NCBI GenBank assembly: GCA_015069065.1
Contig: SVJI01000058.1
Span: 1-8,253, forward strand
Direction: 5' to 3'
DNA length: 8,253 bases
From: Oscillospiraceae bacterium
GTDB lineage: Bacteria; Bacillota; Clostridia; UMGS1883
In this document: piece after piece, positions 1 through 5,697 of the stretch
How positions within the stretch are numbered: position 1 is the first letter of the stretch
How the letters are laid out: every line of letters starts with the position of its first letter
Notes under the pieces: generated by a model
The model's database searches: none
Seen by the model: only the letters and a program-made list of their open reading frames with translations
Told to the model about the DNA's origin: nothing
Made by a program: the position numbers and the translations under genes

Positions 1-2
1 AT

Positions 3-125
3 TTTTTCAGCGGAGAAATTTCAAATTATTCTGCATCGGCGGTGCTTTTTGAACAGGCATATTCAGAGTTCAGAAAAAATTATATAAGGAATAATATGCC
101 GCCGCAGTCGGATTTTAAACTTTAA
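3..125 (+). CDS. 3' end of an upstream phage virion gene (partial)
   Basis: An open frame enters from the left edge (first whole codon at base 3) and ends at TAA 123-125, giving a 40-residue C-terminus that ends in MPPQSDFKL. The stop lies 11 bp before the next ATG, and the Shine-Dalgarno of the next gene (AAGGGGTGA) begins inside this stop codon. That spacing fits membership of the same late operon. The residues are polar and helix-like, with a Tyr/Phe/Arg-rich stretch (YSEFRKNYIRNN). A small connector or neck protein would be expected just upstream of a nozzle-type gene, but the fragment is too short to name. The reading frame is well supported; the role is inferred from position only. Confidence 0.6.
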   Translation, partial: FFSGEISNYSASAVLFEQAYSEFRKNYIRNNMPPQSDFKL

Positions 126-136
126 GGGGTGATTTC

Positions 137-1915
137 ATGAAGCTTCCTGTTATACGGAAAGAGAATAAATACAGAAAAAGCATGATAACATTCGGGGGGT
201 TAAATTTTACCCATAGTTTTTCTGATGGAGAGATGACAGACTGCACCGCAATATCACACTACAGCTTTCCTGCAATAACTCAGCGGCAGAAAAGTGAACT
301 GGTATTTGCATGTGAATCACCTACAGCGGGGATTTACGGAAATAAGGAATGTATTGCGGCGCAGGACGGACTTTATTACGACCGTGAAAAGGTGTGCGAG
401 CTTACCCCCGGTAAAAAGCAGCTGGCGTTCCTTGGAAGCAAGGTTGTAGTATTCCCTGACAAGATTTATTATGACACAAAAACAAAGTCATGCGGAGACC
501 TTCAGGGAGAATGTGACCTTAGCAATATTACTGTAACTTTTAGTGATAAAGCTATAACAGTTCCTGAAAGCAAAAATGTAATAACTCAGGAGTTTGATGT
601 GTGTAAATTTCCAAAGGATGCCCAGCTTATAACATATTCAACCGCAGTGGTAAAGAGTGATGGTATTACATTTCAAGGGTTTTCTCTGAAAAATGCGGGG
701 GAAGTTCAGGCAGGAACGATTTTGTATGAAAAATGCGATTCAAACCAATATCGGGTTGTGGAAAGCACGGCACTTACTGAGGACGGCAGATATTATATTG
801 TGACAAGCGAACTTATAACTGTCAAAAATGTAATCGAGGGTATATTTAATTCTATAAATTCCGGAGATGTTGTGGAGATTTCAGGATGTACAATCAATTC
901 TCGCAATAATAAAAGTATTACTGTGGTTTCAAGGACAAAAACATCTCTGAGGTTTGCCGAGGGGTCTTTTACTGAAGGGGAGGAAACAGGACGGATAATA
1001 ATAAAGAGAAAAATCCCTGATTTTACGTGCATATGCAGCTACGAAAACAGACTGTGGGGATGCGAGGGCAACACCGTATATGCTTCCGCTTTGGGAGATG
1101 TAACAAACTTTTTTGTCTACAATAATTTGTCTACAGACAGTTTCACCGTGGAATCCAATACTGCAGGAGATTTTACAGCATGTGTGGCGTACGGTAACTG
1201 CTGCCTGTTCTTTAAGGAGAATTCATGCTTTAAGCTTTATGGAAACCGTCCCGCTAATTTTACTCTTATAGAAAGCTTTGCAGGAGGAATTTCGAGCGAG
1301 GATGCAGATAGTCTTGTTAATGTAGGAGGAAATATCATTTACAAGGGGAACCGTGGTATATATGCTTTCTCAGGTGGGTTACCCAGATGTATTTCTCGCA
1401 AGATTGAGGGGTTATCCATGAAAAATTCTGTGGCAGGAAGCGATGGCAGACGGTACTATATTACCGCTGAAACGGAAAAAGGCAGAGAGGAATTTGTCTG
1501 GGATATTGAAAAAAATCTCTGGAGTAAATCAGGAAACAAGTCAGCAACAGGCTATTTTTCATGCGGCGGTAATATATACCGTTTAACCAAAGAAGGCGTT
1601 GAGGAAATTACTCAGCAATCGGATGATGAAGCAGTGTGGAGCATTACTTTTTGCCCGTTTGATGAAGGGTATTTCAAAACCAAAAATTACAGCAGGCTTC
1701 ATATTAAAGTACACCTTTTTGAAGATGCCTACATAAAGACTGAGGTAAGCTATGACGGCGGAGAATGGTTAAACATCGACACAAGCTACGGCAACGAGAA
1801 AAAGTATATAAATATACCTTGCGTGATTAAAAGCTGTCATGAGGTTCAGCTCAGACTTTCAGGAAAAGGAAAAAGCGTAATTGAATCAATAACACGGGAA
1901 TTTTCAGTAAATTAA
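137..1915 (+). CDS. Phage virion structural protein, tail nozzle/hub type (beta-propeller-like)
   Basis: This 592-aa protein is beta-rich with no signal peptide or membrane segment. Residues 300-425 hold the most telling block: RLWGCEGNTVYASALGD (305-321), then TNFF, then DSFTVES (334-340), CLFFKENSCFKLYG (356-369), GGISSEDADSLV (383-394) and a GNRGIYAF turn (404-411). This succession resembles the nozzle or tail-tube B proteins of short-tailed phages (T7 gp12 and P22 gp10-like), recognised by pattern only. Residues 515-547 (KNYSRLHIKV, then EVSYDGGEW) look like a terminal beta-sandwich. The protein has 21 cysteines, unusually many for a virion protein. The start is set by AAGGGGTGA a few bases upstream. 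Its stop overlaps the Shine-Dalgarno of the 61-aa gene that follows. I am confident that it is a virion protein and moderately confident that it sits in the tail. Confidence 0.72.
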   Translation: MKLPVIRKENKYRKSMITFGGLNFTHSFSDGEMTDCTAISHYSFPAITQRQKSELVFACESPTAGIYGNKECIAAQDGLYYDREKVCELTPGKKQLAFLGSKVVVFPDKIYYDTKTKSCGDLQGECDLSNITVTFSDKAITVPESKNVITQEFDVCKFPKDAQLITYSTAVVKSDGITFQGFSLKNAGEVQAGTILYEKCDSNQYRVVESTALTEDGRYYIVTSELITVKNVIEGIFNSINSGDVVEISGCTINSRNNKSITVVSRTKTSLRFAEGSFTEGEETGRIIIKRKIPDFTCICSYENRLWGCEGNTVYASALGDVTNFFVYNNLSTDSFTVESNTAGDFTACVAYGNCCLFFKENSCFKLYGNRPANFTLIESFAGGISSEDADSLVNVGGNIIYKGNRGIYAFSGGLPRCISRKIEGLSMKNSVAGSDGRRYYITAETEKGREEFVWDIEKNLWSKSGNKSATGYFSCGGNIYRLTKEGVEEITQQSDDEAVWSITFCPFDEGYFKTKNYSRLHIKVHLFEDAYIKTEVSYDGGEWLNIDTSYGNEKKYINIPCVIKSCHEVQLRLSGKGKSVIESITREFSVN

Positions 1916-1927
1916 AGGAGGACGATT

Positions 1928-2113
1928 ATGTTTACAAATCTTGAAGACCTGACTGGGAGAAGTCCAAATGAAGCACTGGAAATAATAGGGGACTATTTAC
2001 GTGCTAACAAGGAAACTCTTGAGTACATACTGACGCATCTGGACAGCTCGAATATTATCGAGATTGATTTAACAAAAACTAAAATTTATAAGGGGGAGGA
2101 CAATGAGCTATAA
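1928..2113 (+). CDS. Small phage protein of the late operon, unknown role
   Basis: The product is 61 aa, mostly helical at the N-terminal side (NEALEIIGDYLRANKETLEYIL, here broken as residues 14-35) and ending in a short beta-type, acidic tail (EIDLTKTKIYKGEDNEL). The segment THLDSSNIIEIDL resembles small proteins often found beside nozzle genes in Firmicutes phages (long helix, then LDSSN), but no function is established. A strong AAGGAGG (1915-1921) overlaps the stop of the preceding gene. Its own 3' end overlaps the next gene by 11 bp, so translation of the two is probably coupled. A minor virion or assembly component is the best guess from context. Confidence 0.7.
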   Translation: MFTNLEDLTGRSPNEALEIIGDYLRANKETLEYILTHLDSSNIIEIDLTKTKIYKGEDNEL

Positions 2114-3161
2114 CAAAGATACGGATTATCAGGCGAAAATTAACGAGGCGGTAAAAAGCGGTGACTATGAAAGTGCTGCAAAATACGAAAAAAGCCGCAA
2201 CGAAAAAATTGACGGCGAGAATCTGGGCTATGAAAAGACTAACAAATACAGCGGATGGCTTGATACGACAGATTATTCAAATGTTATTCGTAAACAGGTT
2301 TCATCAGGAGCATCAAAGGGTGCAGTATCCGATACCTTAAAAAAGCGTATTAAAAAAGCCAGCGGCACAGATGGGCTTACACAGTATGCTTATGACGATG
2401 TTTATGATATGGCAATCCGTTATATTAGAGGGACTGATAATTTTTCATATAGTGAAAAAATGCCTGAATATAAGAGCAGCTATGACAAGGATATTCAAAA
2501 GCTGTATCAGCAGCTTGCAGACATTCAGGAATTCAGCTATGACCCGTATTCGGACGATTTATTCAAATACTACAAGCAGCAATATAACAGAGAGGGTAAG
2601 CGCGCCATGGAGGATTTACTTGGCGAGCTGTCTATGAATACAGGAGGCGTTGCATCAAGCTATGCTGTAAGTGCCGCAGCACAAAGTCTGGATTACTATA
2701 ACAGTAAGCTGACCGATAAAATACCTCAGCTGTATAGCGATGCATACGAAAGGTATCTTGATAATATAAAGCAGAAGGAGAAGAATTTAGAAGTTCTGTC
2801 AGAATTATCCTCGGATGAGTATGAGCGCTATCTTGACAGCATAGATTTGTATAACAAGAACCGTGAATTTAACTATAACATGTATTCCGACAGCATTGAC
2901 AGGGAGCTTACCGCGCAGAAAAGGGAGGATGAGCTTGAGGAAAGCAGACAGGATTATGAATATCTGTTAAAGAAGCTTTCCGATGAAGCAGACGAAAATT
3001 CCCGAAAGGCACAGCAGCAGGAATATGAGAATGCTCTTAAAAAGTGGCAGGCGCTTGGTTACCTTGACGCGGAGAGTGCAGAAATTCTGGGACTTCCGGC
3101 AGGGCTTCATACAAGTGATTATGATTACAAAAAAGCCCAGCAATATAAGCTGTACAGATAA
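2103..3161 (+). CDS. Putative virion-internal/DNA-ejection protein (helical)
   Basis: This 352-aa protein is strongly helical, charged and Tyr/Gln/Lys-rich, with no signal peptide. Residues 8-36 carry a DYQAKINEAVKSGDYESAAK block followed by RNEKI, a motif I recall from gut Firmicutes phage proteins. The centre (178-217) has a small-residue segment, MNTGGVASSYAVSAAAQS, followed by LTDKIPQLYSDAYERY. This resembles the ejected internal virion proteins of short-tailed phages. Residues 220-315 are predicted coiled coil (KQKEKNLEVLSELSSDEYER, then KREDELEESRQDYEYLLKKL). The C-terminus has a GYLDAESAEILGLPAG turn (319-334). A GGGGGAGG site (2092-2099) sets the start inside the end of the 61-aa gene. 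It is the last phage gene before the nfnAB cassette. The ejection role is inferred; a scaffold or chaperone is the alternative. Confidence 0.62.
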   Translation: MSYNKDTDYQAKINEAVKSGDYESAAKYEKSRNEKIDGENLGYEKTNKYSGWLDTTDYSNVIRKQVSSGASKGAVSDTLKKRIKKASGTDGLTQYAYDDVYDMAIRYIRGTDNFSYSEKMPEYKSSYDKDIQKLYQQLADIQEFSYDPYSDDLFKYYKQQYNREGKRAMEDLLGELSMNTGGVASSYAVSAAAQSLDYYNSKLTDKIPQLYSDAYERYLDNIKQKEKNLEVLSELSSDEYERYLDSIDLYNKNREFNYNMYSDSIDRELTAQKREDELEESRQDYEYLLKKLSDEADENSRKAQQQEYENALKKWQALGYLDAESAEILGLPAGLHTSDYDYKKAQQYKLYR

Positions 3162-3169
3162 AATTTATC

Positions 3170-3198
3170 TTTACATGAGCTTTCAGGTATGTTACAAT
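3170..3198 (+). promoter_or_regulatory. Candidate sigma-A promoter P1 with extended -10
   Basis: TTTACA (3170-3175) and TACAAT (3193-3198) are separated by exactly 17 bp, and TG sits one base before the -10 (3190-3191), giving an extended -10. It starts 9 bp after the stop of the ejection-type gene, so it marks the left end of the nfnAB unit. Transcription would begin near 3205 and give a leader of about 180 nt. AT-rich intergenic DNA yields such matches by chance, so confidence is moderate. Confidence 0.5.
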
Positions 3199-3294
3199 TT
3201 AAGATAATAATTTGTTAAAAAGGCGTTGATGTTCTTCCGGGGGGAGACGGACAGAAAAACCGCGCATCAGTAATAAATTTCTTACTAAAAAGAC
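3199..3294 (+). other. Leader of the nfnAB cassette with a weak hairpin and a 14-codon ORF
   Basis: This stretch lies between the two promoters and holds no clear gene. It contains a locally GC-rich island (3222-3270) in AT-rich surroundings. Two short pairings are possible: TCTTCC (3233-3238) with GGGAGA (3242-3247), and TTGATG (3226-3231) with CATCAG (3265-3270). There is no T-tract, so it is not an evident terminator for the phage operon upstream. A 14-codon frame, MFFRGETDRKTAHQ (3229-3273), has AAAAAGG at a usable distance. It could be a leader peptide, a remnant of a phage gene or chance. No riboswitch family is recognisable. Confidence 0.25.
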
Positions 3295-3323
3295 TTGATA
3301 TTATTTTAAAATTGAGCTATAAT
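3295..3323 (+). promoter_or_regulatory. Sigma-A promoter P2 of nfnAB
   Basis: TTGATA (3295-3300) and a perfect TATAAT (3318-3323) are separated by 17 bp, the ideal vegetative promoter geometry. Transcription should start near 3330, giving a 5' leader of about 58 nt before the nfnA ATG at 3388. The -10 lies inside the left arm of the 30-bp dyad, so a bound regulator would block polymerase. This is the best promoter seen in the window. Confidence 0.75.
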
Positions 3324-3347
3324 AGTAACCATATAGTTACTATTATA
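3318..3347. promoter_or_regulatory. 30-bp dyad operator overlapping the -10 and start of P2
   Basis: The left arm TATAATAGTAAC (3318-3329) and right arm GTTACTATTATA (3336-3347) are exact 12-bp inverted repeats around a 6-bp spacer whose central ATAT is also symmetric. Fourteen of 15 position pairs match. A further ATAACTAT-type half-site follows (about 3348-3355). Because half the dyad lies upstream of the predicted start site, it acts as DNA and not as an RNA hairpin. It is most simply the operator of a dimeric repressor. The GTAAC/GTTAC half-sites are loosely reminiscent of HxlR/MarR-type operators, but the regulator cannot be named and no regulator gene is in the window. Confidence 0.7.
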
Positions 3348-3387
3348 ATAACTATAAAAGCTACATACGTGAAACGGGTGAAAATAA

Positions 3388-4230
3388 ATGTACAGAATTT
3401 TGAAAAAAGAAATGCTTAACCCTACAGTCATGAGGATGGTTGTAGAGGCGCCGCTTATTGCCAAAAAGGCACAGCCTGGACAGTTTATAATTTTCAGGAC
3501 ATTTGCAGACAGCGAGCGTGTGCCACTTACAATAGCGGATTATGACAGAGAGGGAGGCACTGTAACTATTATTTTTCAAATATTGGGCGCTTCGACTATG
3601 GAACTGGCAAGCCTTAATGAGGGGGATTGTATCTGTGACTTTGTAGGTCCCCTGGGAACACCCAGTAACACTGAAAATCTTAAGAAGGTTTGTGTTATTG
3701 GTGGCGGCGTGGGATGTGCCATAGCGTATCCTGTGGCGAAGAAGCTTCATGAAAACGGCTGCATTGTACATACTGTGGCAGGTTTCAGGAACAAGGAACT
3801 GGTAATTTTAGAGGATGAGTTTTCTAAGGTCAGTGATAAAATAGAAATCATGACAGACGATGGTTCTTACGGTGAAAAAGGTCTGGTGACTGACGCCCTC
3901 GAAAAGCTCGTTTCCGAGGGGAATGAGTATGACGAGGTTATTGCCATAGGTCCGCTTATTATGATGAAATTTGTTTGTCTTACCACTAAAAAGTATGGAA
4001 TTAAAACCACGGTTTCGATGAATCCGATTATGGTTGACGGTACGGGAATGTGCGGCGGATGCCGCCTTACCGTAGGCGGAGAAACTAAATTTGCATGTGT
4101 TGACGGGCCTGATTTTGACGGCCATCAGGTTGATTTTGATGAGGCAATCAACCGCGGTAGAATATACAGGGATTTTGAAACTCTTCGCCGTGAGGAAAAC
4201 TGTAACCTGCTGAAAAAGGAGGTGCAGTGA
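3388..4230 (+). CDS. nfnA: NADH-dependent ferredoxin:NADP+ oxidoreductase, small subunit (NfnA)
   Basis: NfnA is the NADH-binding FAD and [2Fe-2S] subunit of the cytoplasmic NfnAB enzyme. The complex uses NADH plus two reduced ferredoxins to reduce two NADP+ by flavin-based electron bifurcation, and runs in either direction. The 280-aa length is normal for the family. Visible motifs are the FAD-binding RVPLTIAD (44-51), GPLGTP (87-92), a nucleotide-binding GGGVGCAIAYPVAKKL (105-120), and the cluster loop VDGTGMCGGC (216-225) with C237. D217, C222, C225 and C237 are the expected [2Fe-2S] ligands, Asp included. The same fold occurs in PyrK and in the sulfide dehydrogenase beta subunit (SudB), a name often given to these proteins. 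ATG 3388 follows GGGTGA (3376-3381) at normal spacing. One base separates its stop from nfnB, whose presence makes Nfn the better call. Confidence 0.9.
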   Translation: MYRILKKEMLNPTVMRMVVEAPLIAKKAQPGQFIIFRTFADSERVPLTIADYDREGGTVTIIFQILGASTMELASLNEGDCICDFVGPLGTPSNTENLKKVCVIGGGVGCAIAYPVAKKLHENGCIVHTVAGFRNKELVILEDEFSKVSDKIEIMTDDGSYGEKGLVTDALEKLVSEGNEYDEVIAIGPLIMMKFVCLTTKKYGIKTTVSMNPIMVDGTGMCGGCRLTVGGETKFACVDGPDFDGHQVDFDEAINRGRIYRDFETLRREENCNLLKKEVQ

Positions 4231-4231
4231 T

Positions 4232-5623
4232 ATGGCAAATATGAGTAATAAAAAACACCCCATGCCATCACAGGAACCGCAGGTGAGGAAACATAACTTC
4301 AAAGAGGTTGCAACAGGCTATACTTATGAAATGGCAATTGAAGAGGCAAAGAGATGTCTTAACTGTAAGACAAAGCCGTGCCAGTCTAAGTGCCCTGTGG
4401 CGATAGATATACCTGCATTTATAGAAAAGCTTGCTTCTGAAGATATCAAGGGCGCTTACGAGGTTATATCACGTTCGAGCGCACTTGCATCTGTTTGCGG
4501 CAGGGTATGTCCTCAGGAATCCCAGTGTGAGAGCGCGTGTGTACGCGGAAGACAGGGCGAAAGCGTTGCCATAGGCCGCCTTGAGCGATTTGTTGCAGAC
4601 TATTACAGGGAGCATTATGACTCGCCGTCTGAGAAAATCACGACAAACGGTCATAGAGTAGCCATTATCGGTGCAGGACCCTCGGGACTCACCGCAGCGG
4701 GTGATTTGGCAAAGCTGGGTTACGATGTTACTGTATTTGAGGCACTGCATACACCCGGCGGAGTGCTTGTATATGGTATCCCTGAATTCAGACTTCCCAA
4801 GGATATAGTACAGGCGGAGATTTCCAAGCTGGAGCAAATGGGTGTAAAGATACTTACCAATATGGTTGTTGGCAAAATCATAACAGTAGACGAACTCTTT
4901 GAGGATGGCTTTGAGGCAGTTTATATTGCCAGTGGTGCAGGGCTTCCCAGATTTATGGGAATAAAGGGAGAGGAGCTTAACGGTGTGTACAGTGCCAATG
5001 AATACCTTACACGCATAAACCTGATGAAGGCATATTTGCCCGATTCTAAAACTCCTATAAAAAAGAGTAAGCGCGTTGCAGTTGTAGGCGGAGGAAATGT
5101 TGCCATGGATGCTGCCAGAAGTGCCATGCGTCTGGGCGCAGAGGAAGTATATATAGTTTACCGCAGAGGTTTGGAGGAGCTTCCCGCACGCAAGGAGGAA
5201 ATTGAGCATGCTCAGGAGGAGGGTGTTATATTTAAAACCCTGACAAATCCTCTTGAAATACTTAATGACGGAAACGGAAACGTAAGAGGTATTAAGTGTG
5301 TGCAAATGGAATTGGGAGAGCCTGACGAGAGCGGAAGAAGAGCCCCTGTAGAAAAGAAAGACAGTGCCTTTGAAATAGAGCTGGATACAGTAATTATGTC
5401 GATAGGAACGAGTCCCAATCCGCTTATCAGAAAAACCACACCGCGTCTTGAAACTAATAAAAAGGGCTGTATAGTAACTTTTGATGAAAGCGGCAAAACC
5501 TCGCGTGAGGGTGTGTTTGCAGGCGGTGATGCAGTAACCGGTGCAGCTACAGTTATACTGGCAATGGGCGCAGGAAAATCTGCTGCCAAGGCGATAGATG
5601 AATATATTAAAAATAAACATTAA
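4232..5623 (+). CDS. nfnB: NADH-dependent ferredoxin:NADP+ oxidoreductase, large subunit (NfnB)
   Basis: NfnB is the bifurcating-FAD, two-[4Fe-4S], NADPH-binding subunit, related to the GltD small subunit of glutamate synthase. It is 463 aa, full length. The N-terminal ferredoxin-like part has two Cys groups: C42, C45, C50 and C54 (RCLNCKTKPCQSKC), then C89, C93, C99 and C103. Next come a Rossmann FAD site VAIIGAGPSGLTAAGDLA (143-160), a PGGVLVYGIPEFRLPK loop (175-190), an NADPH site VAVVGGGNVAMDAARS (282-297) with the arginine-rich YRRGLEELPAR (310-320) that favours NADPH, and the C-terminal GGDAVTGAATV (431-441). AGGAGGTG (4217-4224) within the nfnA end sets ATG 4232 and not the ATG at 4241. 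Annotation pipelines often label such proteins glutamate synthase or SudA. No glutamate synthase large subunit is nearby, and pairing with nfnA supports Nfn. All key residues appear intact. Confidence 0.9.
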   Translation: MANMSNKKHPMPSQEPQVRKHNFKEVATGYTYEMAIEEAKRCLNCKTKPCQSKCPVAIDIPAFIEKLASEDIKGAYEVISRSSALASVCGRVCPQESQCESACVRGRQGESVAIGRLERFVADYYREHYDSPSEKITTNGHRVAIIGAGPSGLTAAGDLAKLGYDVTVFEALHTPGGVLVYGIPEFRLPKDIVQAEISKLEQMGVKILTNMVVGKIITVDELFEDGFEAVYIASGAGLPRFMGIKGEELNGVYSANEYLTRINLMKAYLPDSKTPIKKSKRVAVVGGGNVAMDAARSAMRLGAEEVYIVYRRGLEELPARKEEIEHAQEEGVIFKTLTNPLEILNDGNGNVRGIKCVQMELGEPDESGRRAPVEKKDSAFEIELDTVIMSIGTSPNPLIRKTTPRLETNKKGCIVTFDESGKTSREGVFAGGDAVTGAATVILAMGAGKSAAKAIDEYIKNKH

Positions 5624-5634
5624 ATAAAAGTGTC

Positions 5635-5676
5635 AACCCCCATGATACCGATTTATCGTATCATGGGGGTTTTGTT
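5635..5676 (+). terminator. Strong intrinsic terminator after nfnB
   Basis: AACCCCCATGATAC (5635-5648) pairs perfectly with GTATCATGGGGGTT (5658-5671), a 14-bp stem with a 9-nt loop. The stem runs into TTTTGTTATT. It begins 12 bp after the nfnB stop and ends just upstream of the Shine-Dalgarno of the fibre gene. It isolates the cassette transcriptionally, and late phage transcription would have to read through or be antiterminated here. Confidence 0.92.
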
Positions 5677-5697
5677 ATTGTAAAGGGAAGGTGGCAT

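Noticed and set aside
3233..3247. The TCTTCC / GGGAGA hairpin as a terminator for the upstream phage genes.
   Set aside because: The stem is only 6 bp with a wobble and has no following T-tract.
3361..4302. Minus-strand frames of 136 and 164 aa opposite nfnA.
   Set aside because: They are antisense to a well-supported gene, with no domain features and low-plausibility composition.
4469..5620. A 383-aa open frame on the minus strand opposite nfnB.
   Set aside because: It lies wholly antisense to a clearly recognised, full-length enzyme. Its translation is rich in Cys, Tyr, Ser and Arg with no recognisable domain. It is a shadow of the codon use of nfnB.
3388..5623. Glutamate synthase small subunit or dihydroorotate/sulfide dehydrogenase as the identity of the pair.
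   Set aside because: These are common labels for the single proteins. The adjacent pair, the Asp-plus-three-Cys loop of the small subunit and the lack of GltB or PyrD nearby fit NfnAB better.
3162..5697. nfnAB as host chromosomal genes trapped between two separate prophages.
   Set aside because: The two flanks form one sensible late order ending in fibre, adhesin and holin. No integrase, tRNA or attachment-like repeat is seen at either junction. It remains the main alternative to test.
3199..5697. A target-site duplication or transposon ends around the nfnAB cassette.
   Set aside because: Comparing the two intergenic regions by eye gives only short AT-rich similarities (TTTGTTA and AAAGG at both ends), which are expected by chance. 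There are no terminal inverted repeats or transposase.
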